Translations under genes and position numbers: made by a program | Part shown: positions 25,377 to 34,882 of the stretch, one piece after another | Numbering within the stretch: position 1 is the stretch's first letter | Layout of the letters: each line of letters starts with the position of its first letter | Notes under the pieces: model-generated | Database searches by the model: none | What the model saw: only the letters and a program-made list of their open reading frames with translations | Told to the model about the DNA's origin: nothing | Assembly (NCBI GenBank): GCA_016838895.1 | Contig: JAEKNU010000013.1 | Span: 1-64,000, forward strand | DNA: 64,000 nt | Source: Chloroflexota bacterium | GTDB lineage: Bacteria > Chloroflexota > Anaerolineae > Anaerolineales > Anaerolineaceae | Reading direction: 5' to 3'

Positions 25377-26033
25377 ATGACCATTCAGAAGAGATTATTA
25401 TTCTTTATTGTTATTGCATTCCTCAGTGTTGTATTTACTGTTTCCTGTAATGGCAAAAAAGGTTCACAACGTAGCACAGAAAACGAGCAAGCAGCGCAGC
25501 CGCAAATGACCTGGACACCGGTGACTGAAGGATCAGCGACTTTACACTATCACATGGTTGTGATTAATCAGCCAGTATTTACTGCTGTTCAAACAGATGA
25601 GATCAAGTTAAAATGGACATTTGATCCCCAAAATCCAAAAACCTCCCAAACAATTTTAGGAGGTATTGATAACGGTTCATATTTTGTGCAGATTCAAGGC
25701 AACCGGGAAGGGGCGCCGTGTTTTGCATGGTTTGACGTTCCGGTACAATTAAACGTGATTGGACAGTATCATCCAGGTCCGAAATGTGCTTTTTCAATTT
25801 CAATTGAAGGGAAAGCACTGCCAAATACCACAGAACGCGGACAAAATTGCGGTACTGAAGCAGATGGGGTTATTGCCCAATATCCTGCGGAGGTCCTCTT
25901 TATTCCACCGCCAACAAAAACAATTGTTTTTCCCACCAGTCTTTCCACAAGCATCCCTGTAAACGAATGGGCGATATTGAATTTATCTCTAACGGATGTG
26001 ATTGTCTCGGAAGACAGCGGATGTCAATGGTGA
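25377..26033 (+). CDS. Lipoprotein of unknown function
   Basis: A 218-residue predicted lipoprotein with a signal peptide ending FTVSC (Cys24) and a very strong GTAGGAGGAG ribosome-binding site. After a Gln-rich linker the mature part is beta-rich, with two Cys (CFAWFDV, CAFSIS), a third in NCGTEADG and a late C-terminal Cys. I do not recognise the family. It is expected to sit on the outer face of the cytoplasmic membrane. It is a single-gene unit. Confidence 0.65.
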   Translation: MTIQKRLLFFIVIAFLSVVFTVSCNGKKGSQRSTENEQAAQPQMTWTPVTEGSATLHYHMVVINQPVFTAVQTDEIKLKWTFDPQNPKTSQTILGGIDNGSYFVQIQGNREGAPCFAWFDVPVQLNVIGQYHPGPKCAFSISIEGKALPNTTERGQNCGTEADGVIAQYPAEVLFIPPPTKTIVFPTSLSTSIPVNEWAILNLSLTDVIVSEDSGCQW

Positions 26034-26202
26034 TCCGTCCTGGATCTACAAATGATTGAGTGAAATCGAGATCAGCAGTTGGTCAATGGAATCCGCAATA
26101 CTACTTTCTTTGTTTCCATTCATTTGATCAATATAATATTAGTATGTACTTTGACCAAATAAAAAAGCAGTGATTCACATAAGGAAGGGATGGAATCGTA
26201 TT

Positions 26203-28260
26203 ATGAACGTCGAGCAATTGAAACGGAATGCTGAGCAATATACACAGCGAGCCAAAGATTATTTGGCTGAGATGACATTGGAAGAAAAAATCGCCCTGAT
26301 GAGCGGTGACTACGGCTTGCTTGAAGCTGGCTTTGATATGATGGTGCTGGGTCATTACAATCGTAAACCGGTCACGGCTGGAGGTAATGATTGGCTGAAA
26401 ATACCACAATTGCGTTTTTGTGACGGTCCACGGGGTGTGGTTACTGGCTATTCCACATGTTTCCCGGTTGCCATGCAGCGTGGTGCTTCCTTTGATGTTG
26501 AACTGGAAGAACGGGTTGGCGATGTGATCGGTAAGGAAGTGCGTGCGCAGGGCGGTAATTATTTCGGAGGCGTTTGTGTGAATTTGCTGCGTTTTCCCCA
26601 GGGTGGACGGGCCCAGGAAACTTTTGGTGAGGATCCATGGCATGTGGGGCAGATGGGGGCGGCCATTACCCGCGGCGTACAAAAGCATAATGTAATTGCC
26701 TGTGTGAAGCACTTTGCATTGAATAATCAGGAAAATACGCGCTTCAAAGTGGATGTGCAATGTGATGAACGCGTATTGCGCGAGGTGTATTTGCCGCATT
26801 TTAATGAAGTGCTGGATGCCGGTGCAGGTAGTGTGATGAGTTCTTACAACAAATATCGCGGTCAGCATTTGGGGCATAATAGTTATATGCTGCGCAAGGT
26901 GTTGAAAGAAGAATGGGGCTTTTACGGCTTTGTGGTCAGCGATTTTATTTTTGGTATTCGTGATACCGTTGAGGCTGCCAATGGCGGCCTGGATATTGAA
27001 ATGTGCAACACCAATTGGTACGGCAAGAAGTTGGCTAATGCGGTCAGGCGCGGTGCGGTAGAGGAATCCGTGATTGATGAAGCGGCTCTGCGTATTATAC
27101 GTACCTTGTTGATGTTCACCGAATCCCCTGACCCTTTATCGGGATATGGTAAATCCTTGATTGCCTGCAAAACACATATCAAGCTGGCACGTGAAGTGGC
27201 GGAAAAGTCGATGGTGCTGCTAAAGAATGCAGACAATACACTGCCGTTGGAGAAAGACAGTATCAAACGTCTGGCTGTGATCGGCAAATTGGCAAAACAT
27301 GAAAATATCGGCGATCATGGTTCCAGCCGCGTGCATCCGCCTTATGTTATCTCGCCATTTCAAGGACTGCAGCTTTATCTGGGGGATGATGCCAAGGTAT
27401 CTTTCTCAAATGGGCGAAATCTGGCGCACACTAAAAAATTGGCCAGTAAAGCCGATGCCGTGGTTCTGGTGGTAGGTTATACCCATAGAGATGAGGGTGA
27501 GTTCAACTCCCTGGGGCCAATCGAATTTGGCGGGGATAGACGGGATTTGCGTTTGCATAACAGTGATGTGCAATTAATTCAAGAGATTGCCGCGTTGAAT
27601 GAGAAAACCATCGTAGTGTTAGTGGGCGGCAGCGCCATCATGATGGAAGAGTGGAAAGATAGTGTTCCCGCCATTCTGCATAGTTTTTACCCGGGTATGG
27701 AAGGCGGCAACGCCCTGGCAAATATCCTTTTCGGAGAAGTGAATCCCAGTGGAAAATTGCCCTTTACGATTCCTACCGATATTCAGCATCTACCGCCTTT
27801 TGATCGAAAAGCTGAGCAGGTTGAGTATGACCTGTATCACGGCTATACCAAACTGGAGAAAGAGGGAAACATGCCGGCCTTTGCTTTTGGCTATGGGCTC
27901 TCTTATACTCAGTTCGAAATCAGTGATGCAAAATTTCATGTTAAGGATGATCGTGTCATTGCAAGCGCATTCGTTACCAACAGTGGAACCCGCATGGGAG
28001 CGGAAGTTGTGCAGTTTTATGTCGGCTTTGAACACTCCAAGGTTGATCGTCCAAAGAAGCTCTTGCGCGGGTTTAAAAAAGTTGAACTCGATCCCGGCGA
28101 AACAGCCGCCGTGGAAATCCAGTGCCCGATTGATTCGCTGCGCTGGTATAATCCACAAACCCGGAACTGGGAACTGGAAGGCATGCTCTATCAAGCCTAT
28201 ATCGGCTCAAGCAGCCGCGTAGAAGACTTGCTGGAAGGCTCCTTCCATCTTTCATCCTGA
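26203..28260 (+). CDS. Glycoside hydrolase family 3 beta-glucosidase-like enzyme
   Basis: A 685-residue GH3 enzyme that cleaves beta-glycosides. The order is the GH3 N-terminal barrel (DGPRG near 75, KHFALNN at 169-175, nucleophile Asp247 in VVSDFIFG), the C-terminal alpha/beta sandwich (VLLKNADNTLPL, GDHGSSRVHPP, VVVLVGGSAIMMEEW), and a fibronectin-III-like domain at the end (VTNSGTRMGAEVVQFYVG). There is no signal peptide, so it probably acts inside the cell on imported oligosaccharides. The usual SDW after the nucleophile is SDF here, as in many bacterial members. The ATG is preferred over an upstream in-frame GTG. Confidence 0.92.
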   Translation: MNVEQLKRNAEQYTQRAKDYLAEMTLEEKIALMSGDYGLLEAGFDMMVLGHYNRKPVTAGGNDWLKIPQLRFCDGPRGVVTGYSTCFPVAMQRGASFDVELEERVGDVIGKEVRAQGGNYFGGVCVNLLRFPQGGRAQETFGEDPWHVGQMGAAITRGVQKHNVIACVKHFALNNQENTRFKVDVQCDERVLREVYLPHFNEVLDAGAGSVMSSYNKYRGQHLGHNSYMLRKVLKEEWGFYGFVVSDFIFGIRDTVEAANGGLDIEMCNTNWYGKKLANAVRRGAVEESVIDEAALRIIRTLLMFTESPDPLSGYGKSLIACKTHIKLAREVAEKSMVLLKNADNTLPLEKDSIKRLAVIGKLAKHENIGDHGSSRVHPPYVISPFQGLQLYLGDDAKVSFSNGRNLAHTKKLASKADAVVLVVGYTHRDEGEFNSLGPIEFGGDRRDLRLHNSDVQLIQEIAALNEKTIVVLVGGSAIMMEEWKDSVPAILHSFYPGMEGGNALANILFGEVNPSGKLPFTIPTDIQHLPPFDRKAEQVEYDLYHGYTKLEKEGNMPAFAFGYGLSYTQFEISDAKFHVKDDRVIASAFVTNSGTRMGAEVVQFYVGFEHSKVDRPKKLLRGFKKVELDPGETAAVEIQCPIDSLRWYNPQTRNWELEGMLYQAYIGSSSRVEDLLEGSFHLSS

Positions 28261-28456
28261 AGGGGTTTCCGTTTGATGAAGTCCTTGTTCTGGCGATCTT
28301 CCGCCATGAATAATCGATATCTATTTGGGCTTTTATTGTATTTGTTGCCAATTTTAAAAAAATAATCAGTCCAATATATGCTGGATAAATCAACCAGTTC
28401 TCATATTGGAAACATAGACTCACAATATGATAAGATGTTCATAGAGGAGAAAGCGT

Positions 28457-29317
28457 ATGATCACGAAGGATGTTTTTGGACGAACAGGACATATGAGCTC
28501 GCGTATATTGTTGGGCGCAGCAGCTTATTGGGATTTACCGCAAGCAGATGCGGATGCCAGTATTGAAATGGCTCTCACGTATGGGCTTAACCATTGGGAT
28601 GTTGCGGCAGGTTATGGCAATGCTGAACTGTATCTGGGGGATTGGATCAGGCGACATGGACCTCCATCCTTTCTGGCTACCAAAACCGGTGAGCGCACCA
28701 AAGCGAAAGCCGCCGAGCAGATCCGTAAATCGCTGGAACGATTACACGTCGATGCTGTGGATTTAATTCAACTGCACTTTTTGGTTGACCCCGAAGAATG
28801 GGAAATTGCCATGGGGCCTGGCGGCGCGTTGGAAGCCGCCATTGAAGCACGTGATGAAGGATTGGTGAAATATATCGGCGTGACCGGACATGGCTTGACC
28901 GTTGCCAAGATGCACCTGAAAGCGTTGGAGAAATTTGATTTTGATTCCGTGCTGCTGCCATACAGTTATTTGATGTCCCAGCATGCCGAATACGAAAAGG
29001 ATTTCCAGGCGCTGGTAAAGGTATGTAAGGAACGTAATGTTGTTGTACAGACCATAAAATCCATGGTGCATTCCCCCTGGGGAGAACGCACGAAATCACG
29101 CAATACCTGGTATCGTCCCTTGGAAGAGCAGGAAGCCATTGATAAAAACACGCATTGGATATTGGGACACGAAGGATTGTTCCTTAATTCCCCCGGTGAT
29201 ATTCATATCCTGCCCAAAGTGTTGGATGCTGGCGAACGCTTTGAGATGGCACCCGCTGATGCAGAGATGCAGGCCCTCATGGAACGATTGCAGATGCAGA
29301 ATTTGTTTGACGCGTAA
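28457..29317 (+). CDS. Aldo/keto reductase family protein
   Basis: A 286-residue NADPH-dependent oxidoreductase of the aldo/keto reductase fold. The motifs are NHWDVAAGYGNAELYLGDW (Asp and catalytic Tyr), FLATKTGERTK (Lys), and VDLIQLHFL with the active His. It is shorter than the neighbouring AKR at 36044, and the C-terminal region that usually binds NADPH (the GAxS type) is reduced, so cofactor binding may differ. An AGAGGAGAAAG site precedes the ATG. It follows the GH3 gene by 196 bases. Confidence 0.85.
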   Translation: MITKDVFGRTGHMSSRILLGAAAYWDLPQADADASIEMALTYGLNHWDVAAGYGNAELYLGDWIRRHGPPSFLATKTGERTKAKAAEQIRKSLERLHVDAVDLIQLHFLVDPEEWEIAMGPGGALEAAIEARDEGLVKYIGVTGHGLTVAKMHLKALEKFDFDSVLLPYSYLMSQHAEYEKDFQALVKVCKERNVVVQTIKSMVHSPWGERTKSRNTWYRPLEEQEAIDKNTHWILGHEGLFLNSPGDIHILPKVLDAGERFEMAPADAEMQALMERLQMQNLFDA

Positions 29318-29337
29318 TTTCTTAAAAATATTTTTTT

Positions 29338-29367
29338 TGTAATGGCACAGCGCGCTGTGCCATTACA
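29338..29367. repeat. Perfect 30-bp palindrome
   Basis: TGTAATGGCACAGCG meets its exact reverse complement with no loop (centre between 29352 and 29353). It lies between convergent genes. Its T-run is on the wrong side for a plus-strand terminator, so termination alone does not explain it. Confidence 0.85.
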
Positions 29368-29396
29368 TATATAGAATTTTTGAAATTTGTAAATTT

Positions 29397-29446
29397 ATTA
29401 CAAACCAGTAGGGATAATTCATGAATTATCCCTACTGGTTTGTAAT
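29397..29446. repeat. Perfect 50-bp palindrome
   Basis: A loop-free 25-base arm with its exact complement, centred between 29421 and 29422, with inner half GTAGGGATAATTCA. The GTAGGG/CCCTAC shape is reminiscent of dispersed palindromic elements in some cyanobacteria and Chloroflexota (from memory). No poly-T tract adjoins either side. Confidence 0.85.
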
Positions 29447-29480
29447 CGGAAATGTATTCCCGCAGGATTTTTTGTTCGTA

Positions 29481-31157
29481 CTATTCCCCCAACACTTCTT
29501 TGACATATTTCTCCCGATTAGCGGATCGTGAGATCTTGCCGCTGCTGGTTTTTGCCAGCCAGGGACCTTTAACCACATGCACATGACGTAATGCCACGGC
29601 TGATTCTTTGGTGACATGCTTGCGTACAGTATCACTGATGGCGATTTGTTCATCGGGGTCTTTGGTATCGACTTCAGCTACGACAACCACGTCCTCGGTA
29701 CCGGCGTTTTCATTGAAGATGCCAAACGCGCAAACCCTGCCGGGGTGAACGCCGTCAATTTCCATCACCAGGGTTTCAATATCCTGTGGGTAAATATTTT
29801 TACCGCCCACAATGATGAGGTCTTTTTTGCGGCCGCTGACATATAAATTTCCCTCAACCATGTAGCCGTAGTCACCGGTCAGGAAGAAACCCTTGTGAAA
29901 GGCTTTCTGGGTGATATCCGGGCGGTGATAATATCCGCTCAGCATACAATCGGATTTCAGTGCGATTTCACCAACTTGCCGATCCGGCAATTCCTGATTC
30001 TCGGGGGAAAGAATTTTTACCTGCACATTGGGCAGCAAAGGTCCTGCAGAGAGAAAGGTCATTGCGTTTTCTTGAGTGGTGGGCGGGGCGGCCTGATGCT
30101 GTTCGGTGAAAATGAATTTATCGATAATATCCAGCGGCACATCTTCGCCAAGGGTCGCCTGGGTCACGGCAAAGACGTTCTCGGCCATGGCGTAGCAGGT
30201 TAATAGGGCTGCCGGATTTAATCCATAAGGCTCAAAACGGGCAGCAAATTTCTGATGGCTTTGCAGGCGGGTTGGCTCGGAGCAATTGATCACCGCGCGC
30301 AGGGAATCCAGACGGCAGCCTTCCAGTTGCCGGTCACGGATTTTTTGGCTGCAAAAGGCATAGGCAAAATTGGGCAGCCAAACCAGGGTGCCTTTGAAAT
30401 TACTGATGGCCTGCATCAGGCGGTAAGGCGCACGCACCCATTCGAAGGGTGACATTAAAACAGTATGCACGCCTTTGAGGATGGGCATGATAAAGCAGGC
30501 GATCAGACCCATATCATGATACAAGGGCAGCCAGCTAATGATTACGTCGTCCTCAGTGAGATGTAAAGAGTCACCGTATACATCCAGTTGACGCTGTACT
30601 GCGTGATGCGAGAGGGCAACCCCTTTTTGTAACCCAGTAGTACCGGAGGAGTGCTGTAACAGCACCACTTCATCCGCAGAGCAGGACAAGCCGCTCAGCG
30701 TTTGTAAATCAAGGGTCTGAGATAAATCCACCATTTCACTGAGAACCATTTTAATCTGTTGATCAGCAGGAATGGCGGTACGAACTTCATCTTCAAAATC
30801 GCTATAGGTAATAATGCCAACCGGTTTGGTGTGATCAATCAAAGCGCTCAGATCAGAGCGATAGCGATCCGAGAGCAGTTTTTCAGTTAAGAAAGGCATA
30901 ATGGATGGGATGGCACCCAACAGTATGGCGCCCCAATAGGCGTAAATCAGGTCATCGCCATGCTGCAGAATGATAATGACCACATCACCGGATTTGACAC
31001 CCTGATCCATTAGTTGTTTTGTATAGGCGCTGCTGCGCTGTAGTAATTGCTGATACGTGATGGGATCATCCGGATCTGTGCCAGATAGCAAGGTGATAAT
31101 TGTTTTTTGAGGGTGTTTGTGGAAATGATCAAGCAAGATGCTGGAAAAATTCTGCAT
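29481..31157 (-). CDS. Fatty-acyl-AMP ligase-like acyl-activating enzyme
   Basis: A 558-residue adenylate-forming enzyme that activates a carboxylic acid with ATP and loads it on the carrier protein encoded just upstream. Motifs: HSSGTTGLQKGV at residues 169-180, ISWLPLYHDMGLIACF typical of fatty-acyl-AMP ligases, TGDYGYMVEGNLYVSGRKKD, and the catalytic Lys in KTSSGKISR near the C-terminus. The YHDMG region and overall length fit the FAAL branch rather than the roughly 500-residue D-alanine ligase DltA. The ATG overlaps the stop of the carrier gene by 1 base. It is the last gene of the Dlt-like operon. The acid used cannot be told from the sequence. Confidence 0.88.
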   Translation of the reverse strand: MQNFSSILLDHFHKHPQKTIITLLSGTDPDDPITYQQLLQRSSAYTKQLMDQGVKSGDVVIIILQHGDDLIYAYWGAILLGAIPSIMPFLTEKLLSDRYRSDLSALIDHTKPVGIITYSDFEDEVRTAIPADQQIKMVLSEMVDLSQTLDLQTLSGLSCSADEVVLLQHSSGTTGLQKGVALSHHAVQRQLDVYGDSLHLTEDDVIISWLPLYHDMGLIACFIMPILKGVHTVLMSPFEWVRAPYRLMQAISNFKGTLVWLPNFAYAFCSQKIRDRQLEGCRLDSLRAVINCSEPTRLQSHQKFAARFEPYGLNPAALLTCYAMAENVFAVTQATLGEDVPLDIIDKFIFTEQHQAAPPTTQENAMTFLSAGPLLPNVQVKILSPENQELPDRQVGEIALKSDCMLSGYYHRPDITQKAFHKGFFLTGDYGYMVEGNLYVSGRKKDLIIVGGKNIYPQDIETLVMEIDGVHPGRVCAFGIFNENAGTEDVVVVAEVDTKDPDEQIAISDTVRKHVTKESAVALRHVHVVKGPWLAKTSSGKISRSANREKYVKEVLGE

Positions 31158-31402
31158 TATACCTGCCTTGAGACAATAATTTCAGCCAGTTCCTGTATGG
31201 TATCAAAATGATCAGCGGTTAATTCGGTGTCATCCAGTTGCACACCATATTCGTCTTCGACGATTAATGCCAGATCCACCAGGCTGAAAGAATCAATTAA
31301 TCCGCTGGAGATCAGTTTTTCATCCGCTTTGATGGTTCTGTTATTTTGTCTTAAGATTTCGGCAGCGATTTTCTGTGCTAAAAATTCAATAATAGATTCC
31401 AC
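31157..31402 (-). CDS. Acyl carrier protein (Dlt/PKS type)
   Basis: An 81-residue carrier protein with the phosphopantetheine site Ser38 in SGLIDSFSLVDL. It is short and acidic, with four helices, and matches stand-alone carriers such as DltC. It would receive the acyl group from the ligase encoded by the next, overlapping gene and present it to the membrane-bound MBOAT protein. It starts 22 bases after the SGNH gene. A phosphopantetheinyl transferase is not in the window. Confidence 0.92.
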   Translation of the reverse strand: MESIIEFLAQKIAAEILRQNNRTIKADEKLISSGLIDSFSLVDLALIVEDEYGVQLDDTELTADHFDTIQELAEIIVSRQV

Positions 31403-31424
31403 GATTCATACTCCATAACTAATT

Positions 31425-33443
31425 TTATTGCTGTAATATTGACCATACTGCATACAATGATTGTAACGCAGTTAGATTGCGCATGGTACGTCCGGTTCGC
31501 ATTTGATATTTGTCATCAAAGAATGCCTGCCCAACGGTCAGATGGAATTCATCGGTCCATAAACCGTGATCCGGCAAGGGCTGGGCTGCACTCCAGAAAT
31601 TAAAGATCGGAATTTGATATTCACAACCTAATTTTACAATGGTTTGATTAATGCCGTGATCCCCTTCCAGATTATCGGCTTTGGTAATTAAAATCGGCAC
31701 AGCGCCGCTTTCGAGGACGGTATCAATGATTTCACGCATGTAGCCTTCATAGATATCTGCCGGGCGTTTGGCCCACCATGTTTCCATGCTGATAAAAACC
31801 ACGCTGGGTTTCTGGAGGCGAAGTTCGCAGGTCAGCGGCGATTCTCCACTTTCACACATGGCTGGGTCTGCTCTTAAGGGGGAGAGAATGGAGGCAACAT
31901 TGAATCCGCCGCTGACTGCCGCGCCACGGCGTGCAAAGGATCCCTGGTAATAGTCAATCACGTCCTGCAAGTAGGCATAATCATCTCCCAGGCGATAATC
32001 ACTCGGGTTATCATAGATGCCTAAAAATACCGTGGGTACATTCTGGCAATCACCGATAACGGAAAAGCCATTCGGATTATTACCGTTTTCAATGCCATCC
32101 TTGTAAAGCTGGATCAGTTCCGGGCTAACATATTGGGGTATCGCTGGGATTTCTTCCCATTCTTCTGCATTACAAACCGGGGGTTTGGATAGTACCGTCA
32201 AGGTTGGCGTAATGGTTGGCGTGGCGATTGCGGCATCAATTGTCGGGGTAGCTGTCAGGGTGGGCAGCGGGGTTTCGGTGGGCAATTGATAAATTTGCCC
32301 CTGGGGTTTAACCTGACAGGTATCCGGGTTGGTGGCAATGTCGTTGATTACTTCACTGATTTTCTCTGCCGTCAATTGGGTGCCATTCGGGGTAGTGTGA
32401 ATAGCGGTATTGGTGAATTCGTATTCGTTGACCAGATTCCATAGATCAAAGTATTGCCAATCATATAATTCAGCAGCAGTTGTCATCATCTCACGATACT
32501 GGTCATATGCCCAGCGTGGATAATAATGATTGTAGCGCAGCTCACTGTTTTCACCTGAACTAATCATGATGGGTTCATTGACAATCAGGATAGGGATATC
32601 GGCGTACAGTTTTCGTCCGGCTTCAAGCACATCCAATGCCAGATCATCTACATGCAGAGGATTATCATAATCCAGGAAATCGGTCTCATCGGCGGAGAAA
32701 TCGCGTCGGGCAAGTTCAAAACGATCAGGGTAGTATTGGTCAATGCCGGAGGCTGACCACATTACGCCGTACATTTGCAGGCGCACTAAATCCGCCAGAT
32801 CACGACGTTTTGTGAGCATATCATTTTCCAGTAGATTGCTGTTTTCATTTTCAAGGTGATACGCGTTGAGCTGCATTTGACTGAGCACCTCATCCACTTT
32901 CTGTGAATTATTCATCAGAATGGGGGAGGCAAGTTGATTGCTGCTTGCTGCCGATTCCAGGGTGACCATCCAGAGAATCATATCTGGTTGATAGCGCTGT
33001 GCTTCTTTTAGAATGACCAGATCTTTCATCCAGGAGAGGGTCGGGTAGCCCATATTGTAAAAATGGATCTGGCGTCCATCGCAGCTTTTTAGCTCAAGTG
33101 CATTTAATTCCGCGCTGAGTGTTTCTTCAGGACGCAATAAAGTGCCCCAAACAGAGGAATCGCCCACAACCAGCACGCGATATTCACTTTCATTGTTTTT
33201 GTTGGCGTTGATTTCATGTGATGCAAACATGGCATCCACGTTGTTAATGGTCAGATTATAGGCTTCCTGAGGATATTCTCCAAAGGGAAAACGTTCACGT
33301 CCGGGGAAAAGTACGTTGTAAGCGGATATTTTTCCAAGGAAGGCTTGTGGTTGTATCAGGGCAAACAATACATTGAAAATAATCAGGAAAAAGACAACCC
33401 TTACAGCGATACGAATGAGGCGCGGCCAGTTTGAATTTTGCAT
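31425..33443 (-). CDS. Membrane-anchored protein with two SGNH-like domains (DltD-like role)
   Basis: A 672-residue protein with the start at the ATG that overlaps the MBOAT stop (TGATG), preceded by GGAGGTGCCGG. A membrane helix spans residues about 10-33. The first SGNH/DltD-like domain has GDSS at 94-97 and a late His (AIHTTPNG). A Pro/Thr linker follows. The second SGNH-like domain begins around 459, with GDC at 464-466 where GDS is usual, and closes with DEFH at 631-634. By position and fold it would be the extracytoplasmic transferase that moves the acyl group from the MBOAT complex to an envelope polymer. The double-domain layout is unlike DltD. Confidence 0.75.
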   Translation of the reverse strand: MQNSNWPRLIRIAVRVVFFLIIFNVLFALIQPQAFLGKISAYNVLFPGRERFPFGEYPQEAYNLTINNVDAMFASHEINANKNNESEYRVLVVGDSSVWGTLLRPEETLSAELNALELKSCDGRQIHFYNMGYPTLSWMKDLVILKEAQRYQPDMILWMVTLESAASSNQLASPILMNNSQKVDEVLSQMQLNAYHLENENSNLLENDMLTKRRDLADLVRLQMYGVMWSASGIDQYYPDRFELARRDFSADETDFLDYDNPLHVDDLALDVLEAGRKLYADIPILIVNEPIMISSGENSELRYNHYYPRWAYDQYREMMTTAAELYDWQYFDLWNLVNEYEFTNTAIHTTPNGTQLTAEKISEVINDIATNPDTCQVKPQGQIYQLPTETPLPTLTATPTIDAAIATPTITPTLTVLSKPPVCNAEEWEEIPAIPQYVSPELIQLYKDGIENGNNPNGFSVIGDCQNVPTVFLGIYDNPSDYRLGDDYAYLQDVIDYYQGSFARRGAAVSGGFNVASILSPLRADPAMCESGESPLTCELRLQKPSVVFISMETWWAKRPADIYEGYMREIIDTVLESGAVPILITKADNLEGDHGINQTIVKLGCEYQIPIFNFWSAAQPLPDHGLWTDEFHLTVGQAFFDDKYQMRTGRTMRNLTALQSLYAVWSILQQ

Positions 33444-34882
33444 CAGATTCCGGCACCTCCAAATAAGCGAATGATAACCTGCAATCCGGATTGTACATCC
33501 GGCATTACAAACCAGACCCAACCCAGGGCGATGTAGTTAAACGTCAGGAACCAGTTTGCACCGCGCCATATGCGCTGAAGCCAGACATTCCCTTCAGTCT
33601 TTTGCCATAACGGAGCAACTTTTTCGCTGTAACGATTTTGAATGAAAGTTCCCAATCCATGCCAGACGCCCCAGGCAAGGAAACCAGTGGTTACGCCGTG
33701 CCAGAGTCCGATTAATACCATCGTGCTGAGCTGCATCATGAAAATGATCAAGGCTTTCTGATTGCGAATCCTGGAACGGCGCAGACTGCGCGTGACGGGA
33801 TTGTAAAAGTAAGATCGGAACCACTGTGTGAGCGTGATGTGCCAATCATTCCAGAAAAGGGTCAGGTTGGTTCTGCGATAGGGATGATTGAAGTTCTCGG
33901 GTAAATTGATACCCAGTATTTTTCCCAATCCAATGGCGATATCCGTATAACCGCTGAAATCAAAATAGATTTGCAGGGCATAGGCATACAGAATTACCCA
34001 TAACCAAAGTGTTGATGTGGTATGTTCAGCGTGCTGCGTGTTGAGCGCAATTAAACCCAGTGTATCTGCCAGGGCGAATTTTTTGAATAAACCAAGGATG
34101 ATGCGGTAAAAACCGTCTGTGTATTGTTCGGGTTGATCGAATATTTTCAGCGGCTGGCGTAAATCGACAACGAAGCGTTCGATGCGATCAATTGGACCTG
34201 CTGAGAGGGAAGCCGGAAAGAGTACATAGCAGATATATTCATTCAAGGCCACTTGCGGAAAACGACCCGCAAATTGATCGCGCAGGGTGTGGATGATACG
34301 AAAAGCAATGTACGAGAATCCCAGCCAGCGCCAATCAAATGGATCTGCCAAAGTGGTTGATTGTGATACCAGATGGCGTGCGCCAATACTCATGATTTCT
34401 GCTAAGGCAGGGGTTTTGATGGCAATGAAAATAAGAATCAAAAAAGTGATGCTGATCCAACTCATCGCTTTGGATTTTGGAAGAAAACGCCAGACCAATG
34501 TAATAATGATTGCTGCAACAGCCAGGAATACGCCCACCTTCCATAATAACGGGGGACGGTTGGGAACAATCCAGCCGTTGATGGTAATCAGGCGGGTAGC
34601 AGCCAGGCTAATAACAACCAGTGCGATGATTAATAGCGTGAGGTAGGTTTTACGTGCGGAACGATTTTCTCGTGGAGTAATCATCAGCCAGTTGGCTGCA
34701 ACCAGAAGCAGCGTCAGGCAGGGCAGCCAAAAATCCATGAAGCGGATTGGTAGCGCGGGTTGTAAGAGGAAAACAAAGATTACACTTGCAATGGTCAATG
34801 GCCAGATACGGCCAGCCGGTTGGCTGATCATACGAATGGCAATGACGATGGCAAGAATGAGTAGAATGGATTGAATATTCAT
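33443..34882 (-). CDS. MBOAT family O-acyltransferase (DltB/AlgI-like)
   Basis: A 479-residue integral membrane acyltransferase with about eleven helices. Conserved parts are FPASLSAGPIDRI, IYFDFSGYTDIAIGLGKILG, the FWNDWHITLTQWF block with His348 and the catalytic-type His395 in IGLWHGV. These are hallmarks of DltB and AlgI. It would take the acyl group from the carrier protein in the cytoplasm and pass it across the membrane. Its ATG directly abuts the stop of a 45-residue microprotein gene and its stop overlaps the SGNH gene, so the stoichiometry is probably fixed by translational coupling. Confidence 0.93.
   Translation of the reverse strand: MNIQSILLILAIVIAIRMISQPAGRIWPLTIASVIFVFLLQPALPIRFMDFWLPCLTLLLVAANWLMITPRENRSARKTYLTLLIIALVVISLAATRLITINGWIVPNRPPLLWKVGVFLAVAAIIITLVWRFLPKSKAMSWISITFLILIFIAIKTPALAEIMSIGARHLVSQSTTLADPFDWRWLGFSYIAFRIIHTLRDQFAGRFPQVALNEYICYVLFPASLSAGPIDRIERFVVDLRQPLKIFDQPEQYTDGFYRIILGLFKKFALADTLGLIALNTQHAEHTTSTLWLWVILYAYALQIYFDFSGYTDIAIGLGKILGINLPENFNHPYRRTNLTLFWNDWHITLTQWFRSYFYNPVTRSLRRSRIRNQKALIIFMMQLSTMVLIGLWHGVTTGFLAWGVWHGLGTFIQNRYSEKVAPLWQKTEGNVWLQRIWRGANWFLTFNYIALGWVWFVMPDVQSGLQVIIRLFGGAGI

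Noticed and set aside
26128-26877. A 249-codon open frame antisense to the GH3 gene
   Set aside because: It mirrors the codon bias of a well-supported GH3 enzyme, has no ribosome-binding site, and its translation shows no domain-like features.
28276-28365. A 29-codon frame MKSLFWRSSAMNN... with a hydrophobic end, between GH3 and the aldo/keto reductase
   Set aside because: Only a weak, distant AAGGGG precedes it and the length is too short to judge; kept out as unsupported.
29616-30452. Several plus-strand frames over the acyl-AMP ligase
   Set aside because: All lie opposite a ligase with intact motifs and show no independent start signals.
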